Shown here: piece after piece, positions 30,516 to 42,447 of the stretch
Layout of the letters: each line of letters starts with the position of its first letter
Numbering within the stretch: position 1 is the first letter of the stretch
DNA from: Toxorhynchites rutilus septentrionalis
Taxonomy: Eukaryota; Arthropoda; Insecta; Diptera; Culicidae
DNA length: 64,000 bases
NCBI RefSeq assembly: GCF_029784135.1
Contig: NC_073745.1
Span: 76,627,569 to 76,691,568 of the forward strand
Direction of reading: 5' to 3'
The notes under the pieces: generated by a model
Told to the model about the DNA's origin: nothing
The model's database searches: none
The model's input: the letters and a program-made list of their open reading frames with translations, nothing else
Translations under genes and position numbers: made by a program

Positions 30516-31806
30516 CACATCAAATTGCATCACGGAAAAACCGCTGTAGAAATTTAATTTTTAGAAATTATATCTTCAGCTTTCGCTTATAATCAGATAA
30601 GAGTGTATAGATCACGTTGGCCATGCTTCACTGTCAATTTTTCGTAAATTTGGAAAAATGTCGTCAAACGAAAAAGAGCGTCGTGAATTAATCCTGTGCA
30701 CTCATTTCGAGAATCCGGAGTTGTCACATCGGGACATCGGTAAGATGCTGGGAATCGTCCAATCCACGGTCAGCAGAGTACTAAAACGATACTTCGAGAA
30801 CCTAACCATCGACCGGAAGGTGAAGAACGGCAAAAATGGATGCTCCGTCAGTGAAAAAGATCACAAGCGCGTAGTTAAGCAGTTTAGACGTGATCCGAGA
30901 AGTTCGGTCCGGGATGTGGCCAATAAGCTGAATTTGTCAAGTTCATTGGTCCAGCGGACCAAGCAGCGGGAGGGCCTGCGTACATACAAGGTTCAGAAGG
31001 CTCCTAACCGCGACGAAAGGCAAAACATGGTGGGGAAGACGCGAGCCCGGAAGCTGTACACCGAAATGCTGACGAAGCCGCATTGCCTGGTAATGGACGA
31101 CGAAACCTACGTCAAAGCGGACTTTCGTCAGCTGCCGGGCCTGTTGTTCTTCTCCGCAGAGGACAAATTCAGCGTTCCGGAGGAGATTCGCAAGCAGAAA
31201 CTATCCAAGTTTGCCAAAAAATATATGGTGTGGCAAGCGATCTGCTCTTGCGGAAAGCGGAGCGCCCCCTTCGTGATGACCGGCACGGTAAACGGGCAGG
31301 TTTACCTTAAGGAGTGCCTACAGAAGCGCTTACTACCACTATTGAAGCAGCACGAGGGCCCGACCATCTTCTGGCCGGATCTCGCTTCGTGCCACTATTC
31401 AAAGGACGTGTTGGAGTGGTACGAAGCCAACGGGGTCACCTTCGTGCCAAAGGAAATGAACCCGCCCAACGCGCCGGAGCTTCGCCCAATAGAGAAATAT
31501 TGGACGATTATGAAGCAGGCCCTCCGGAAGAACCCAAAAGTTGTCAAATCGGAGGCGGACTTCAAGAGAAAATTGATTTCTGTTCAAAAAAAAAACTACA
31601 ACCTGACGTTGTACAGAACCTTATGGACGAGGTAAAGAGGAAGGTGCGAGCATACGGGCTTGGGCTCGAAGTATGAATAAAAAGAAAATGCCAAAAGTTG
31701 TTTAATAGTTTTTATTTTACTGTCTAAAATTTTCAAAAGGATCGGTCTACTGGGCGAATTTCTACAGCGTTTTTTTCTGTGATGCAATTTGATGTGACAC
31801 ACCCTT
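30516..31806 (+). mobile_element. DD37E Tc1/mariner (ITmD37E-type), copy 2
   Basis: The copy is 1291 bp with ends AAGGGTGTGTCACATC and its inverse, flanked by TA (30514-30515, 31807-31808). It is inserted into a non-LTR endonuclease segment. It is the most complete copy in the window by reading frame. Confidence 0.93.
30658..31635 (+). pseudogene. DD37E transposase, copy 2 (nearly full length)
   Basis: A 325-residue frame. Residues 1-45 form the first helix-turn-helix (LSHRDIGKMLGIVQSTVSR) and 60-115 the second DNA-binding part. The catalytic domain has Asp148 in VMDDETY, Asp241 in FWPDLASCHY and Glu279 in RPIEKYW, giving exactly 37 residues between the last two. The only visible fault is a frameshift in an A-run at about 31587-31594 that replaces the last 30 or so residues (present in copies 3 and 4) with YNLTLYRTLWTR. 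All catalytic residues are retained. It would cut and reinsert the element at TA dinucleotides. Confidence 0.9.
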
Positions 31807-31808
31807 TA

Positions 31809-31998
31809 CACATAGGTAGAGAATAGCGTCAGTCGTGAGAATCGTGATCCATAATTGCTCCACCTTCGACGAACATTGTATGCAGGATGGCATTAACGAA
31901 TTTTCTCGGTAGCAAGAACTGCTTTCTTTGGTTGATAACTGATGTTGAAATTGACTGACGTTACATCTGTATTGTATAGAAACATAACTAAGGAGCAA
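31809..31998 (-). pseudogene. Non-LTR endonuclease fragment, upstream part
   Basis: The minus strand reads CIQCSSKVEQLWITILTTDA then ILYLCV just before the mariner end. This fits the strand before the YIPP motif of the endonuclease, which resumes at 30514 on the far side of the mariner. The rest of the element upstream is not clear. Confidence 0.55.
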
Positions 31999-32339
31999 TA
32001 CGATGAGCTATGCATTTCCTGCTGCTCTGTTCTTATTTTAGGACTTCAATCCGAAGGTCATCCGTCCCTGTATATACTGTTGGTTTTTCGGAACGCTTAT
32101 AGCTCGTCTATTTCCCGACAGATCGTAGAGTTCGTCACCAAAACCTTAGTTCTTTTTCATTTTCATTTACTTTGTTTGCGGAGACTATTAGACTATCACA
32201 GCCATCATTTTGATTGTACGATATGTGCATACGCCAAAAGATGCCCGGCGTTGAACATTTAATAAGTACAAAGCCTTCAGAAAAAAATCAAGAATCAACT
32301 ATAAGACAGTGAGAAAAAAATGAGAAAGTTTGTAAAAAA

Positions 32340-32552
32340 ACGCAAAAATACAACACCAAAGGTTCTTTTCAGAGCTCCCAACATGTTCATAAAGAGTAAA
32401 CAGTAAACTAATCCATATTTCAGGTAGATAGGTAGGTATTCAAGTAGGAGAAGAAAATAAAACAATATATTTAAAACATATATTTAGACAAAGCTGTATC
32501 TTTGCATAGTCCTACGTCACTCCGGTTATGTCCCCGACATTACCCACCCGTC
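32340..32552 (+). mobile_element. Distal end of a family-1 histone repeat (copy 3, right part)
   Basis: Contains the unit B stem-loop region (GGTTCTTTTCAGAGCT, 32361-32376), the AGTAAACAGTAAACTAATCC segment, the subterminal TAGTCCTACGTCA and the terminal CACCCGTC before a T-run. It has the same orientation as the left part at 28310-29212, so the two are probably halves of one element separated by later insertions. Confidence 0.75.
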
Positions 32553-33080
32553 TTTTTTTATTGTAGAATCATTTGACGATAATTGTTTGATGATTCATTC
32601 TTGTGCTCGCAGAACAATACATGCTGGAGATAAGCGCAGCTGTCATCCTTATTGAAGAATGTTTTGCTACTGGCAAGCGAAACCAAATCACATACAATAT
32701 TTCAGAACGACATTTACTTTCTTGGTGACTAAATAAACGAAATAAACTCTATCTGTTAATCTCAACAACCTCGAAAAGAGTAGCACTACTTCATTATGAT
32801 CAAGATTAGCGCAAATCCAATCCTAGTGCATGCGACTGGCACGCGAGCCCAAATAAATTAATAACTTAATATTACTTATTGTAAAACTTGGTATTCCCCA
32901 AATCATTTTTTGATGCACAGCTTTAACACCTGCTTCACCATAGCGTCAGTTCAATGCATTGATGACAGAAAACAAACAATGTTAACTGCTTGGAAAAAGG
33001 TTGAATATTTGCCTCAGCAGAGATTCATTACTAATACCCTAGCGTAAATATTTCCCTCCGGCCTTGTTTATATTTATCAC
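32553..33080. other. No feature recognised
   Basis: AT-rich DNA without coding or repeat signals that I can identify. Confidence 0.4.
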
Positions 33081-33200
33081 TAGCTGACCCGATAAACTTC
33101 GTCCCACCTAAAATTTATTTTTCGTTAACATATCCACGTTTTCTTACTAAGCGCACGTTCATAGGTCCAATCGCAGAACTGTTCATTGATTGATCTTCTA
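33081..33200 (+). repeat. Dispersed CCCGRCAAACTTCGTCCC repeat, copy 1
   Basis: AGCTGACCCGATAAACTTCG followed by TCCCACCTAAAA and, downstream, ACGTTCATAGGTCCAATCGC. The same order recurs at about 39386-39520 and 43999-44105. The repeat class is not identified. Confidence 0.6.
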
Positions 33201-33549
33201 ATCTACCATTTATAATTATTTTTTACGTCCGCGTTTAGTGTTGTGACGAATTAAATGCTTGAATGATTAAATGAAAATTAAATGAAATATCGATGTATCG
33301 ACAAAATAATTATAACAGTTTCGTTTTACTTTCAATCACAACCTAATAGTTTGAAATGATTAAATTATTTAATGATTTTTCAACAACACTCGTCTTAGGA
33401 GTCGGCAGCACAATCTCAGACAGTAGTGAAACGTTTTGGGTGTGAAGACATGAGTTATTTAAGCATCTTTACATACTTGAAGTATTCGAAAAAGAATTAA
33501 ATAATTTCTTAAAAATGGCCAAACATTTTTTAGTGATTTTTTACAAAAA

Positions 33550-33650
33550 ATTATAACTCAAAAACTGTGATACCTACAACATTCTGTATAAAGGGTAAAC
33601 TGTAGGAAATTGTTTCAAATTTTTAATGCAAAAATACGTAAATCTTTTTG
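33550..33650. repeat. Left arm of an inverted pair flanking the REL retrotransposon
   Basis: ATAACTCAAAAACTGTGATA and AGGAAATTGTTTCAA match in reverse complement the segment 36130-36225. The two arms bracket the element at 34150-36020. Confidence 0.6.
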
Positions 33651-34149
33651 AAATTTTTTGTTATTCTTTGTAGAATTACTATAAATGTTTAATTCGTAAC
33701 ATTTTTGTGTACAAATTATCACGATTTACATGCTCTGCTAACATTTTTCTGTTTAGAAACATGTGAAGAACATGTCAAACGCGAGAATTTACACACAACA
33801 ATGTTGCGAGTAAAACAACATTATTTTTTCAGTCTTCATTAAAAATGCCTTATATTCCAAAAACTATAAAAGATAGAAAGTTGACTTCTTCAACGAATGT
33901 TCATATTTTAATTAGATCTAAAACTTTGTTTAATACATTATATCGCTATCTTTACTTTTAAAAAATTAGGATCAGTTGTAATTTTTTCGAAGAAAACATG
34001 AAAAATTTGTTGTCAGAAAAACCTTTTCCCTGTAAAAGTGTCCATCTTCCTATGTATGGTGGACTTGTTGGAAATTGTAACATTCATATAGACTTTTTGA
34101 ACACTAAAAAAAACGTTTTTGAGAAAAACGAATTTTTGTTTTAGCAGAC

Positions 34150-36020
34150 TTATCTCACTTCTTAACTAGGCGAACCTAGCCAGAATTTTCACCTGCCCCC
34201 GGGCTTCTGAATGCCAAAGGGGGACTAGGCTCTGCGGAATGCACGTATCTGCATGCTCGTGCTGTTTCAGTCCTGACCGAGAAATTGTCGGACAATCGCG
34301 CAGGTGCTAAGGATAACCGACTTTTGGATGCCGGCCAATTCCTTCTCCATGTTCAACACCTTTAGCGCTTCCAGAAGTGTCTTCGGGACAATTCCAGTTC
34401 CAGAGAGAACGACTGGAACAATTCTTGGGACCTCCCTTAGCCCCCACAGTTCCTTGAGCTCCACGGCCAATGGTCGGTACTTGCAGATTTTGCGACCGTG
34501 GGTCTCCTCCAGATTCTGGTTCAGTGGAATAGCGACATCGATGATGGTGACTTTGCGGTCGCTCTTGTCGTAAACCATTATATCTGGGCGGTTGTGGTGG
34601 ATCGAGAGGTCGGTCAGAACAGTGCGATCCCAGTACAGCTTGAAACGGTCATTTTCCAGGACAGGTGCAGGCAGGTACCGGTAGTTTGGTACGCTGTCTT
34701 CCAGTAGAGCACATTGGAGCGCCAGTTGTCGATGAACAATACGGGCCACGTTGTTGTGGCGCTCGGTGTAGGCTGCGTTGGCCAAAACGGGACAGCCTCC
34801 CATAATGTGCTCTATGTTTTCACCTGGTTGATGGCACATCCGGCAAATGTCATCAACGTCTTGATGCCAGACGTACCGCCTGCAGTTTCTCGTCGGCATT
34901 ATCCTGTCCTGGATGGCTATCATGTCGGCTTCTACTACTGAAGAGAGTTCACCACGCGTTAGCCACAGATTAGATGCGGCCTTGTCGACGTGTGGCCGGT
35001 CCAGTTGATGGGGGTGGGCACCATGCACTGCCTTCTGCTTCCAAGCTACAATCTTCTCCTCCACTGTCTGCAGATTGCAGTTGAGTTGGTACTCCGCTTG
35101 CGCCAAGTGCAGAGCGCTGTATCCTCTGTCGGCGGCGCAGACAGCCCGGTATAGCGCGTTTTGGTTGGCGCGTTCTGCGAAGTACTCGCGCAGTTGTCGT
35201 ACCTGGGCAACACACAGTGCAGATATGTCGACTATTCCAAGTCCCCCTTCTTTGCGTGGCAGTGAAACTCTCTCCAGTGCCGATTGAGGATGATGCATTC
35301 CGGCCTCTTTGAATGCTTTCCTCATCCTCCTCTCAAGGTCCTCTAGGTCAGTTTTGCTCCATTTGACTACACCAAAACTGAAGGTCAGCAGGGGAACCGC
35401 GAATGTGTTGATCGCGCGTACCTTGTTCCCCGCGTTGAGGAAAGTCCTCAGGACACAGTTCACTCGACTCAAGAACTTGTCTCGCAGCTCCGTCTTGATG
35501 TCGGAGTGGCGAATCCCGGTGAGCTGTCGGAATCCAAGATATTTATAGGATTCGCCACGAACCATGTCTCTTATGAACTCGCCGTCATAGACCTCGTAAC
35601 CTCCGGATTCGGTAAGCTGCCCTTTCAGCAGATGGACACAGCGGCACTTGTCGAGGCCGAACTCCATGCAGATGTCCCTGCTTATGTCTTCGACAACCCG
35701 GATAGCTACACCTAGACGCTGACGTGAATCAGCGTAGACCTTGAGATCATCCATGTAGAAGGTATGGGTCACTTCTTCGTGGGCGCCGTCGCCATACCTT
35801 ATTTTATAGCCATGACCGTTTCTATTGAGCGTCCTACTGAGAGGGTTCAGTGCCAGACAAAACCAAAGCGGGCTGAAAGAGTCGCCTTGGAATATCCCCC
35901 TCTTTATCTGCAGCGTTCTAGACTGCAACACATTTTCCCCATCACTGAGGTGCAGAGACGTGCTCCACTGCCTCATCGCATGCTGCAGGAACCTAACGAC
36001 GACGGGATCAATCTTGTATA
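34150..36020 (-). mobile_element. R4/NeSL-like non-LTR retrotransposon with restriction-like endonuclease, 5'-truncated
   Basis: On the minus strand one long ORF encodes the RT from its middle onward, a CCHC-type zinc knuckle and a restriction-like endonuclease (REL). RT before endonuclease in the same ORF is typical of the R2/R4/NeSL group, unlike the EN-first elements elsewhere in the window. The first RT blocks are missing. GC content and reading frame are better preserved than in most neighbours, suggesting a relatively recent insertion. Confidence 0.85.
34267..35976 (-). pseudogene. RT plus REL endonuclease ORF (569 residues, 5'-truncated)
   Basis: Visible motifs in order: GIFQGDSFSPLWFCLALNPL near residue 28, FYMDDLKVYA near 72 (catalytic MDD), a thumb with YKYLGFRQ near 145, CRMCHQPGENIEHIMGGCPV near 385 (CCHC zinc knuckle), and the endonuclease core RPDIMVYDKSDRKVTIIDVA near 465 with the RPD and D-ID acidic residues and a KYRPL helix after it. 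The frame stays open to its natural stop. The enzyme would nick its target and copy RNA into DNA. The start at 35976 is arbitrary because upstream RT blocks are lost. Confidence 0.85.
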
Positions 36021-36129
36021 GTTTTTTTTATTTTTTAGTAATTTAGTAATTTAGTAAGTAAGTAATTTAGAAAGTAATTTAATTTTTAAAGTATTTTTTT
36101 TCCAGCCAATTTTTTTTCAAAACGATTCA

Positions 36130-36225
36130 CGGATTTTTTTTATGAAAATTGAAACAATTTCCTACATTTTATTCTTTGAACAGAATTTTGTGGGTATCAT
36201 AGTTTTTGAGTTATGACCAGTCTTC
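36130..36225. repeat. Right arm of the inverted pair flanking the REL retrotransposon
   Basis: Reverse complement match to 33550-33650, including TTGAAACAATTTCCTACATT and GTATCATAGTTTTTGAGTTA. Confidence 0.6.
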
Positions 36226-36502
36226 AGAAAACAAACGCAACGCTGCGCTTGAGTTTAATTTTCATCAGCACGCGCTCAAAAAAAAACTCGTTTTCTCTCT
36301 TGGTACGAAGAGCACAATATTCATAAGCTAAGCTCAGATACTAAACATTTCTTCTCACTTGTGTGATACGCGTCTCATTCTATACACACACATACACATC
36401 CAATTCTAGCACCCGCTTTGTCTTCGTTCGTTCTAAGCAAAGCATAAAAACAACAGCGCGCCCCCATTTGAACCGTAGGGGAACCGCGGGTAAGACGGAC
36501 TG

Positions 36503-36955
36503 TGGGGATATAATGGACAGGTGGTTGATTTGTATAGTTGCATTATGAATTTCAAATTCCTGTTGATGGGAAACTCTTCTACATGCTATTCTAGAATACT
36601 TAAACCATCATATGACAATAAATACTGATCAAAAGTGAAATAGAGAAACAGTAAATTCATTCGTAAGTGGTAAATTTAAATTATTTAAATAATTGCACTG
36701 GGGGGGGTGGGTGGTGAAATGGACAGTCACATTCATAATCACATCCAATGCATGATGGAAAGTGAAGGGAAGAATATTTAAGTCTTTTTTATATTGCTTT
36801 CTCTTTTTGTTCTATTTCAGTTACTGGACGCACAAACACTGGGAGAGAGTGAAATTATTCCTCTCGCGAGCGATAACTCTCTACGCTTCGTGTATTATGA
36901 ACACTGTCCATATCACCCCCCCCCCCCCCCACTACATGTCCATTATATCCGCACC
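36503..36955. repeat. Foldback-type repeat with G-run and C-run arms
   Basis: GGGGATATAATGGACAGG (36503-36521) is inverted at 36937-36955. A second inner pair is GGGGGGTGGGTGG with GAAATGGACAGT at about 36699-36726 against ACTGTCCATATCACCCCCCC at about 36903. The 36790-37110 part is related in reverse complement to 62970-63150 and 63850-63930. Confidence 0.6.
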
Positions 36956-37110
36956 GATAAGAATGTTCTACTTTATTTTCAGTAAAAACATGGAAAAACA
37001 CACTTTTATAGAACATTTGGCCAGTTATTTCAAAACCAGTACATTGAACTGTAAGAAACTGCTTTTAAATTTTTGAAAACATGAGTTCCCAAAGATACAA
37101 TTGAAGTTTT

Positions 37111-39385
37111 CCTTACCATGTTTACCTCCATCTCCCCTATACGCTGTGAAGAAAAATACCTCTACAGAGAGAGCAATCCAGATTCAAGCGCGCAGTATAG
37201 AAATACGGCGCAGGAACGGCGCAAATTTCAGCGTAAAACTCATTCGCCATGGCGCATGTGTGCACAAGGAGTGAGAGCTCAACTGGGTACAAAAATCTTG
37301 TTGCGCATCAGCACCGAGTTGCATTCTGAAGATTGGTTATGACTGTTTGTAAAAAATCAAAAAAATATTTTTTTTACCCTTTTCAAAAAGTTGTTTATTT
37401 CTTGTTGGCATGAAATTCGTCTATATTAGAAATCGATTCGTAATGAAAATTCCGAATGTCGAATTTGAGATGGTGAGAACTCGAATACAATTGAATACAG
37501 CAGATATTGAACAAACGCCATCCCGAACCGTTTTGCACAGCACCCACGGCGAATGAACATACATATCTCTGTGATGATCGAACATACCAAGCAGCATCCG
37601 AGCAAATGATCGCTCGGGGCACGAAAATGCCACAATGTCTAACTGACCAGCAACCGTACAAATCTGTCCACTCACTGCCAGACGATTGATGGTTCGATGA
37701 AATTTTCCAGGAAAAGTCAACACAACCGAGGAAAACCGATTGAAATGCGCATTGAATGGTTAATGTAACAGAGAGTTGTTCCAAGTGCATCAGTGGCAGC
37801 AGAAAAAAAAAAGATGCAATCCTGTCTCGCTGGAGAAATGCAACATTTTTCCCCACTGGGCATTCAACCCGCCGACGTTTCTCGTCGAACATCTTCGACT
37901 GCGTGTGCGCCCGCGAATGGAAGGTGGTGACTGATGGAAGGAGCTCTGGAAGACAACTCGGCGACACATTTCGTGATGTTTCCTTCTTTGGTCGTCCGTG
38001 TGCAGAAGTGCATACCGTACCGTGTTCCCTTTTTGGTTGTCCCCTGAGGTAATGATGCACTCTGCGTGTTAAATAATATTATATAGATGGTTAGATCGCG
38101 GAAAAAAGGTCCACTAGCGGTGTGCGGTGTTTCCGAGAATAGAAAGCATGCGAACAAATATGCTCCGGTGCAATACTGTTTCGTTTTTGGTTCAATCAGC
38201 GGGTAGTTATGAAAGTTACGACAGTTTCCAGCCAGCCCTTATATCGACGACATTTTAATGAAGCAGCACATTCCTCAGAAGTTATTAAATTAAATCCAGC
38301 ACATTTCACACCGCCGTTGGCGTTGGCTGTCTGCGAGCAATCACATTCGTCATGATGATATCTTCAAATTGATGCAATTCCAGAAACACTGTAAACGAGA
38401 GCGAGATGTAGTCTAATTGCAAGGTAGCTGAAAAAAATCACGTTCCAAAGGGGGGTGCAAGAGGGAGAAAGTTTGACCTCAAAAGTTTGTCGATGGGAGG
38501 AGGTGGGAGAGAGGGTGGAGAAGGACAACAAAACTCGGCACATTACCAGTTCGCGAGAATTTATAATTGCGTGTGATAAACGAGCGAACTTCGCGGGATC
38601 GATTTGATGTAACTGATCTGATTGGAATAACAATGACCCGTGGAATGACTTGCTCGCAGCATCCAGCGCATAGAGACTGGAAATAAATCAGAAAATATGT
38701 ATGCTTTCTTCTTCGATTGCCACTGCTTCTGCTCTTATCAAAATCGCAAAACGTGTTGCTGTCGAATGATGTCGTTTGAACAATATTGACAACCCAGAGA
38801 AACAGAGATATTACAACGACTAGAACGAAGAAGAAGATGATTGTGATCGGAGGAGTGATGTTATGTGAGAACAGTCCCGTCTTCAGCTTTTAATGAGTCC
38901 CGGCAATTGAATGTAATTACAGCACGCACTGAAAGGAATGAGGTGATGTTGGCTTCCCACTCGCGAAGCCATCGATATCAACACAATCGATCTAAGGGGT
39001 TCTGGTAGATTTAAAAACATAAAACATACATAAACATTTTGAATCAAAATATAAAACTTCTTGGAATGTTTTAGCCGGAGATCTATAAAAAAAAATACTA
39101 GGTTCGCTAGAATGTTATGCCTTTATTTAAGGTAAAACAAATGCTGAAACCCCTCCCAAATAACAAACTGGGGAGGTATATTCTGACTCATCGCGGTGGA
39201 ATATTTCAATTACAGACCCATTCGACTTAGTCAACGCGTTCAAGAATTGCATGTTGTCCAAATCGAACTGTGCAAAATCAAAAGCTACGTTCTCTTGGTA
39301 AAAACACTGAATTCACAGAAAAACGAACGGGTAATGTTCCAGTACTTTTCTTCAAGGTCGGAATATTATTATATATATATATTAC
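37111..39385. other. No gene recognised; possible single-copy DNA
   Basis: Higher GC than the flanks, with several overlapping open frames of 60-220 codons on both strands, none with recognisable domains. No repeat ends are visible. This and 54466-57404 are the best candidates for host intergenic or intronic DNA. Confidence 0.4.
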
Positions 39386-40330
39386 TAGCTGGCCCGGCAA
39401 ACTTCGTTCCGCCCAAAATGGATTTTTTTGTGATCAATACCTTGAAACATTCATGTTTTCTTGCTAAGCGAACGTTCATTGGCCCAAACGTGGAACTTTT
39501 AATTGATTGATCTTCTAATTGACCCTTTACAATTCCCTTCACTATAAATAATTCCTAGTACTTCTACCGAAACTCGTCATTGTAATATGAAATTTTTTTC
39601 AGACACATTTAACAAATAACATGTTTCGCCCTTACATGGAATACATATTTGATAGAGAAAATATACTAAAATTATGACATTTCAAATATGAGGATTGCTT
39701 CTTCAAGTTTTGTGCTTGTCTCTTTGCTTGATTAGTCCTCGGGATATGCAAAAAAATGTGTTTCATTTGTATGGCAGCCTCCCCTTAAAGAGAGGAAAGG
39801 AGTGTTGCACCACAATAAAAACATTTCTTGCCCCTTAAAACCTCCATACACCAAATTTGGCTCTGTTTGCTTGCTTAATTCTCGAGATGTGTGACCTCTC
39901 CCTCTTGGAGAGGGGGGAGAAGCGTCAAAACACCATAGAAACGTATCGTGCTCTCTAAAACCTACATATGACGAATTTGATCCCGTTTACTTAATTAGTT
40001 CTTAAGTTATGCAGAAATTTGTGTTTCATTTGTATGGTAGCCCCCCTTTAAAGAGAGGGGAGGAGTGTCGAATCACCATAAAAACATGTCTTACCTACTA
40101 AAACCCCCACATGCTAAATTTGGTTCCGTTTGCTTGCTTAGTCCTTGAGTTATGCAGAAATTTGTGATTCTTTGGTATGGCAGCCCCCCCTTAGAGAGGG
40201 GGGTGGAGTGTCTGACCACCATAGAAACATTTATTACACCCTAAAACTTTCATATGCCTAATTTGGTTTCATTTGCTTGATTAATTCTCGAGTAATGTAG
40301 AAATTCGTGAAAATTGGAGTTATATTTTTT
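39386..40330 (+). repeat. CCCGGCAAACTTCG repeat followed by diverged tandem units of about 120 bp
   Basis: GCTGGCCCGGCAAACTTCGT and ACGTTCATTGGCCCAAACG match copy 1 at 33081. From about 39720 four to five diverged units follow. Each runs GTTATGCAGAAATTTGTG, TTTGTATGG-CAGCC, a C-rich and AGAGAGGGG segment, GTGTC-ACCATA-AAACAT, and CCTAAAACC-CATAT. No protein is encoded. Confidence 0.7.
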
Positions 40331-40445
40331 ATTCTATTTTATTTTACAAGCATCAACAGGCTTAACATGTTTGCCCTAATGACCGAGAATTAATTATTAA
40401 ATAATAAAACTATAGAACTAAATATTAAACCTATAACAATTATAA

Positions 40446-41155
40446 CTACTTAAGAACAGCAGAATAGAGCGCTTTGAGGGACGAACGGGAAAGGTGATAA
40501 TCAAAAGACGAACTACAAAGATTGAACACACGACACATACTGGTTACGGGTTCATTGTAGCCGTAATTTGTTCGAGATGGTGGAAGGTACAAGTAGTTAC
40601 GGGTACGCAAATTGCGACGACTAATGTTAAAATTAATTAAGTATAGCAATTCGGGGCAATCGATATTTGATAAAATAATATCAGATACAAAAAGCGCTTT
40701 GGTAACATTCCTTCGAGAGCCCAATGAATCCAATCCTATGAGACTACAGCGATCCTCGTAGCTGGACAGATTAAATGGGTCATTCCATGGCAGACTTCGC
40801 AAGGAAAATCGAACAAATTTTCGCTGAATCGACTCAATACGTTGTACACTATTTTGGTAATATGGTGACCATACAACGCAAGCATATTCTAGAACGGATC
40901 GAACCAATGCACAATATAGGGCCTTGATGCAATGTACATCTGTGAATTGCTTCGTGACACGGAAAATAAAGCCGAGGACTTTGGATGCTTTAGAAGTAAT
41001 GTAAGCTATATGATCACAAAAGGTTAGTTTAGAGTCTAACATAACTCCAAGGTCTTTAATAATGTTCACACGTCTCGAAATATATTCAAAGCATATCAAT
41101 GTGCGCTTTCGAGAAAACGAAATAACCGAACATTTGGATGGATTTAAAATCATTC
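40446..41155 (-). pseudogene. Non-LTR RT thumb and C-terminus (downstream of the mariner)
   Basis: A 235-residue open segment: MILNPSKCSVISFSRKR, the IKDLGVMLDSKLTFCDHI block, ALYCALVRSVLEYACVVWSP, an RRNVTKALFVSDI segment and the natural stop at 40446. The frame continues directly from ATNK at the far side of the mariner, showing the insertion point. Little decay is visible in this part. Confidence 0.85.
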
Positions 41156-41157
41156 TA

Positions 41158-42445
41158 AAGGGTATGTCACATCAAATTGCATCACGGAAAAAACGCTGTA
41201 GAAATTCGCCCAGTAGACCGATCCTTTTGAAAATTTTAGACAGTAAAATAAAAACTATTAAACAATTTTTGGCATTTTCTTTTTATTCATACTTCGAGCC
41301 CAAGCCCGTATGCTCGCACCTTCCTCTTTACTCCGTCCATAAGGTTCTGTACAACGTCAGGTTGTAGTTTTTTTTGAACAGAAATCCATTTTCTCTTGAA
41401 GTCCGCCTCCGATTTGACAACTTTTGGGTTCTTCCGGAGGGCCTGCTTCATAATCGTCCAATATTTCTCTATTGGGCGAAGCTCCGGCGCGTTGGGCGGG
41501 TTCATTTCCTTTGGCACGAAGGTGACCCCGTTGGCTTCGTACCACTCCAACACGTCCTTTGAATAGTGGCACGAAGCGAGATCCGGCCAGAAGATGGTCG
41601 GGCCCTCGTGCTGCTTCAATAGTGGTAGTAAGCGCTTCTGTAGGCACTCCTTAAGGTAAACCTGCCCGTTTACCGTGCCGGTCATCACGAAGGGGGCGCT
41701 CCGCTTTCCGCAAGAGCAGATCGCTTGCCACACCATGTACTTTTTGGCAAACTTGGATAGTTTCTGCTTGAGAATCTCCTCCGGAACGCTGAATTTGTCC
41801 TCTGCGGAGAAGAACAACAGGCCCGGCAGCTGACGAAAGTCCGCTTTGACGTAGGTTTCGTCGTCCATTATCAGGCAATGCGGCTTCGTCAGCATTTCGG
41901 TGTACAGCTTCCGGGCTCGCGTCTTCCCCAGCATGTCCTGCCTTTCGTCGCGGTTAGGAGCCTTCTGAACCTTGTCTGTACGCAGGCCCTTCCGCTGCTT
42001 GGTCCGCAGGACGAATGAACTTGACAAATTCAGCTTATTGGCGACATCCCGGACCGAACTTCTCGGATCACGTCTAAACTGCTTAACTACGCGCTTGTGA
42101 TCTTTTTCACTGACGGAGCATCCATCTTCACCTTCCGGTCGATGGTTAGGTTCTCGAAGTATCGTTTTAGTACTCTGCTGACCGTGGATTGGACGATTCC
42201 CAGCATCTTACCGATGTCCCGATGTGACAACTCCGGATTCTCGAAATGAGTGCACAGGATTAATTCACGACGCTCTTTTTCGTTCGACGACATTTTTCCA
42301 AATTTACGAAAAATTGACAGTGAAGCATGGCCAACGTGATCTATACACTCTTATCTGATTATAAGCGAAAGCTGAAGATATAATTCCTAAAAATTAAATT
42401 TCTACAGCGTTTTTTCCGTGATGCAATTTGATGTGACACACCCTT
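41158..42445 (-). mobile_element. DD37E Tc1/mariner (ITmD37E-type), copy 3
   Basis: The copy is 1288 bp with terminal AAGGGTATGTCACATC at one side (one base off the usual) and the standard inverse at the other. TA flanks at 41156-41157 and 42446-42447. Inserted in the RT thumb of a non-LTR element. Confidence 0.93.
41287..42293 (-). pseudogene. DD37E transposase, copy 3 (broken N-terminal half)
   Basis: Residues 1-56 start MSSNEKERRELILCTHFENP at 42293, then a deletion removes the KNGKNG segment and shifts the frame. From 42027 a 246-residue frame runs through MDDETYVKADF, FWPDLASCHYSKDVLEWYEA and LRPIEKYW to the natural C-terminus LQPDVVQNLMDGVKRKVRAY and GLGLEV. The catalytic domain and C-terminus are intact while the DNA-binding half is not continuous. 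Confidence 0.88.
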
Positions 42446-42447
42446 TA

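Noticed and set aside
37395..38060. 221-codon minus-strand frame
   Set aside because: Low-complexity and unrecognised; opposite-strand frames overlap the same stretch. Not enough support for a gene.
39720..40320. CRISPR-like regular repeats
   Set aside because: Units are about 120 bp, diverged throughout and lack spacer/repeat alternation; this is a eukaryotic tandem repeat.
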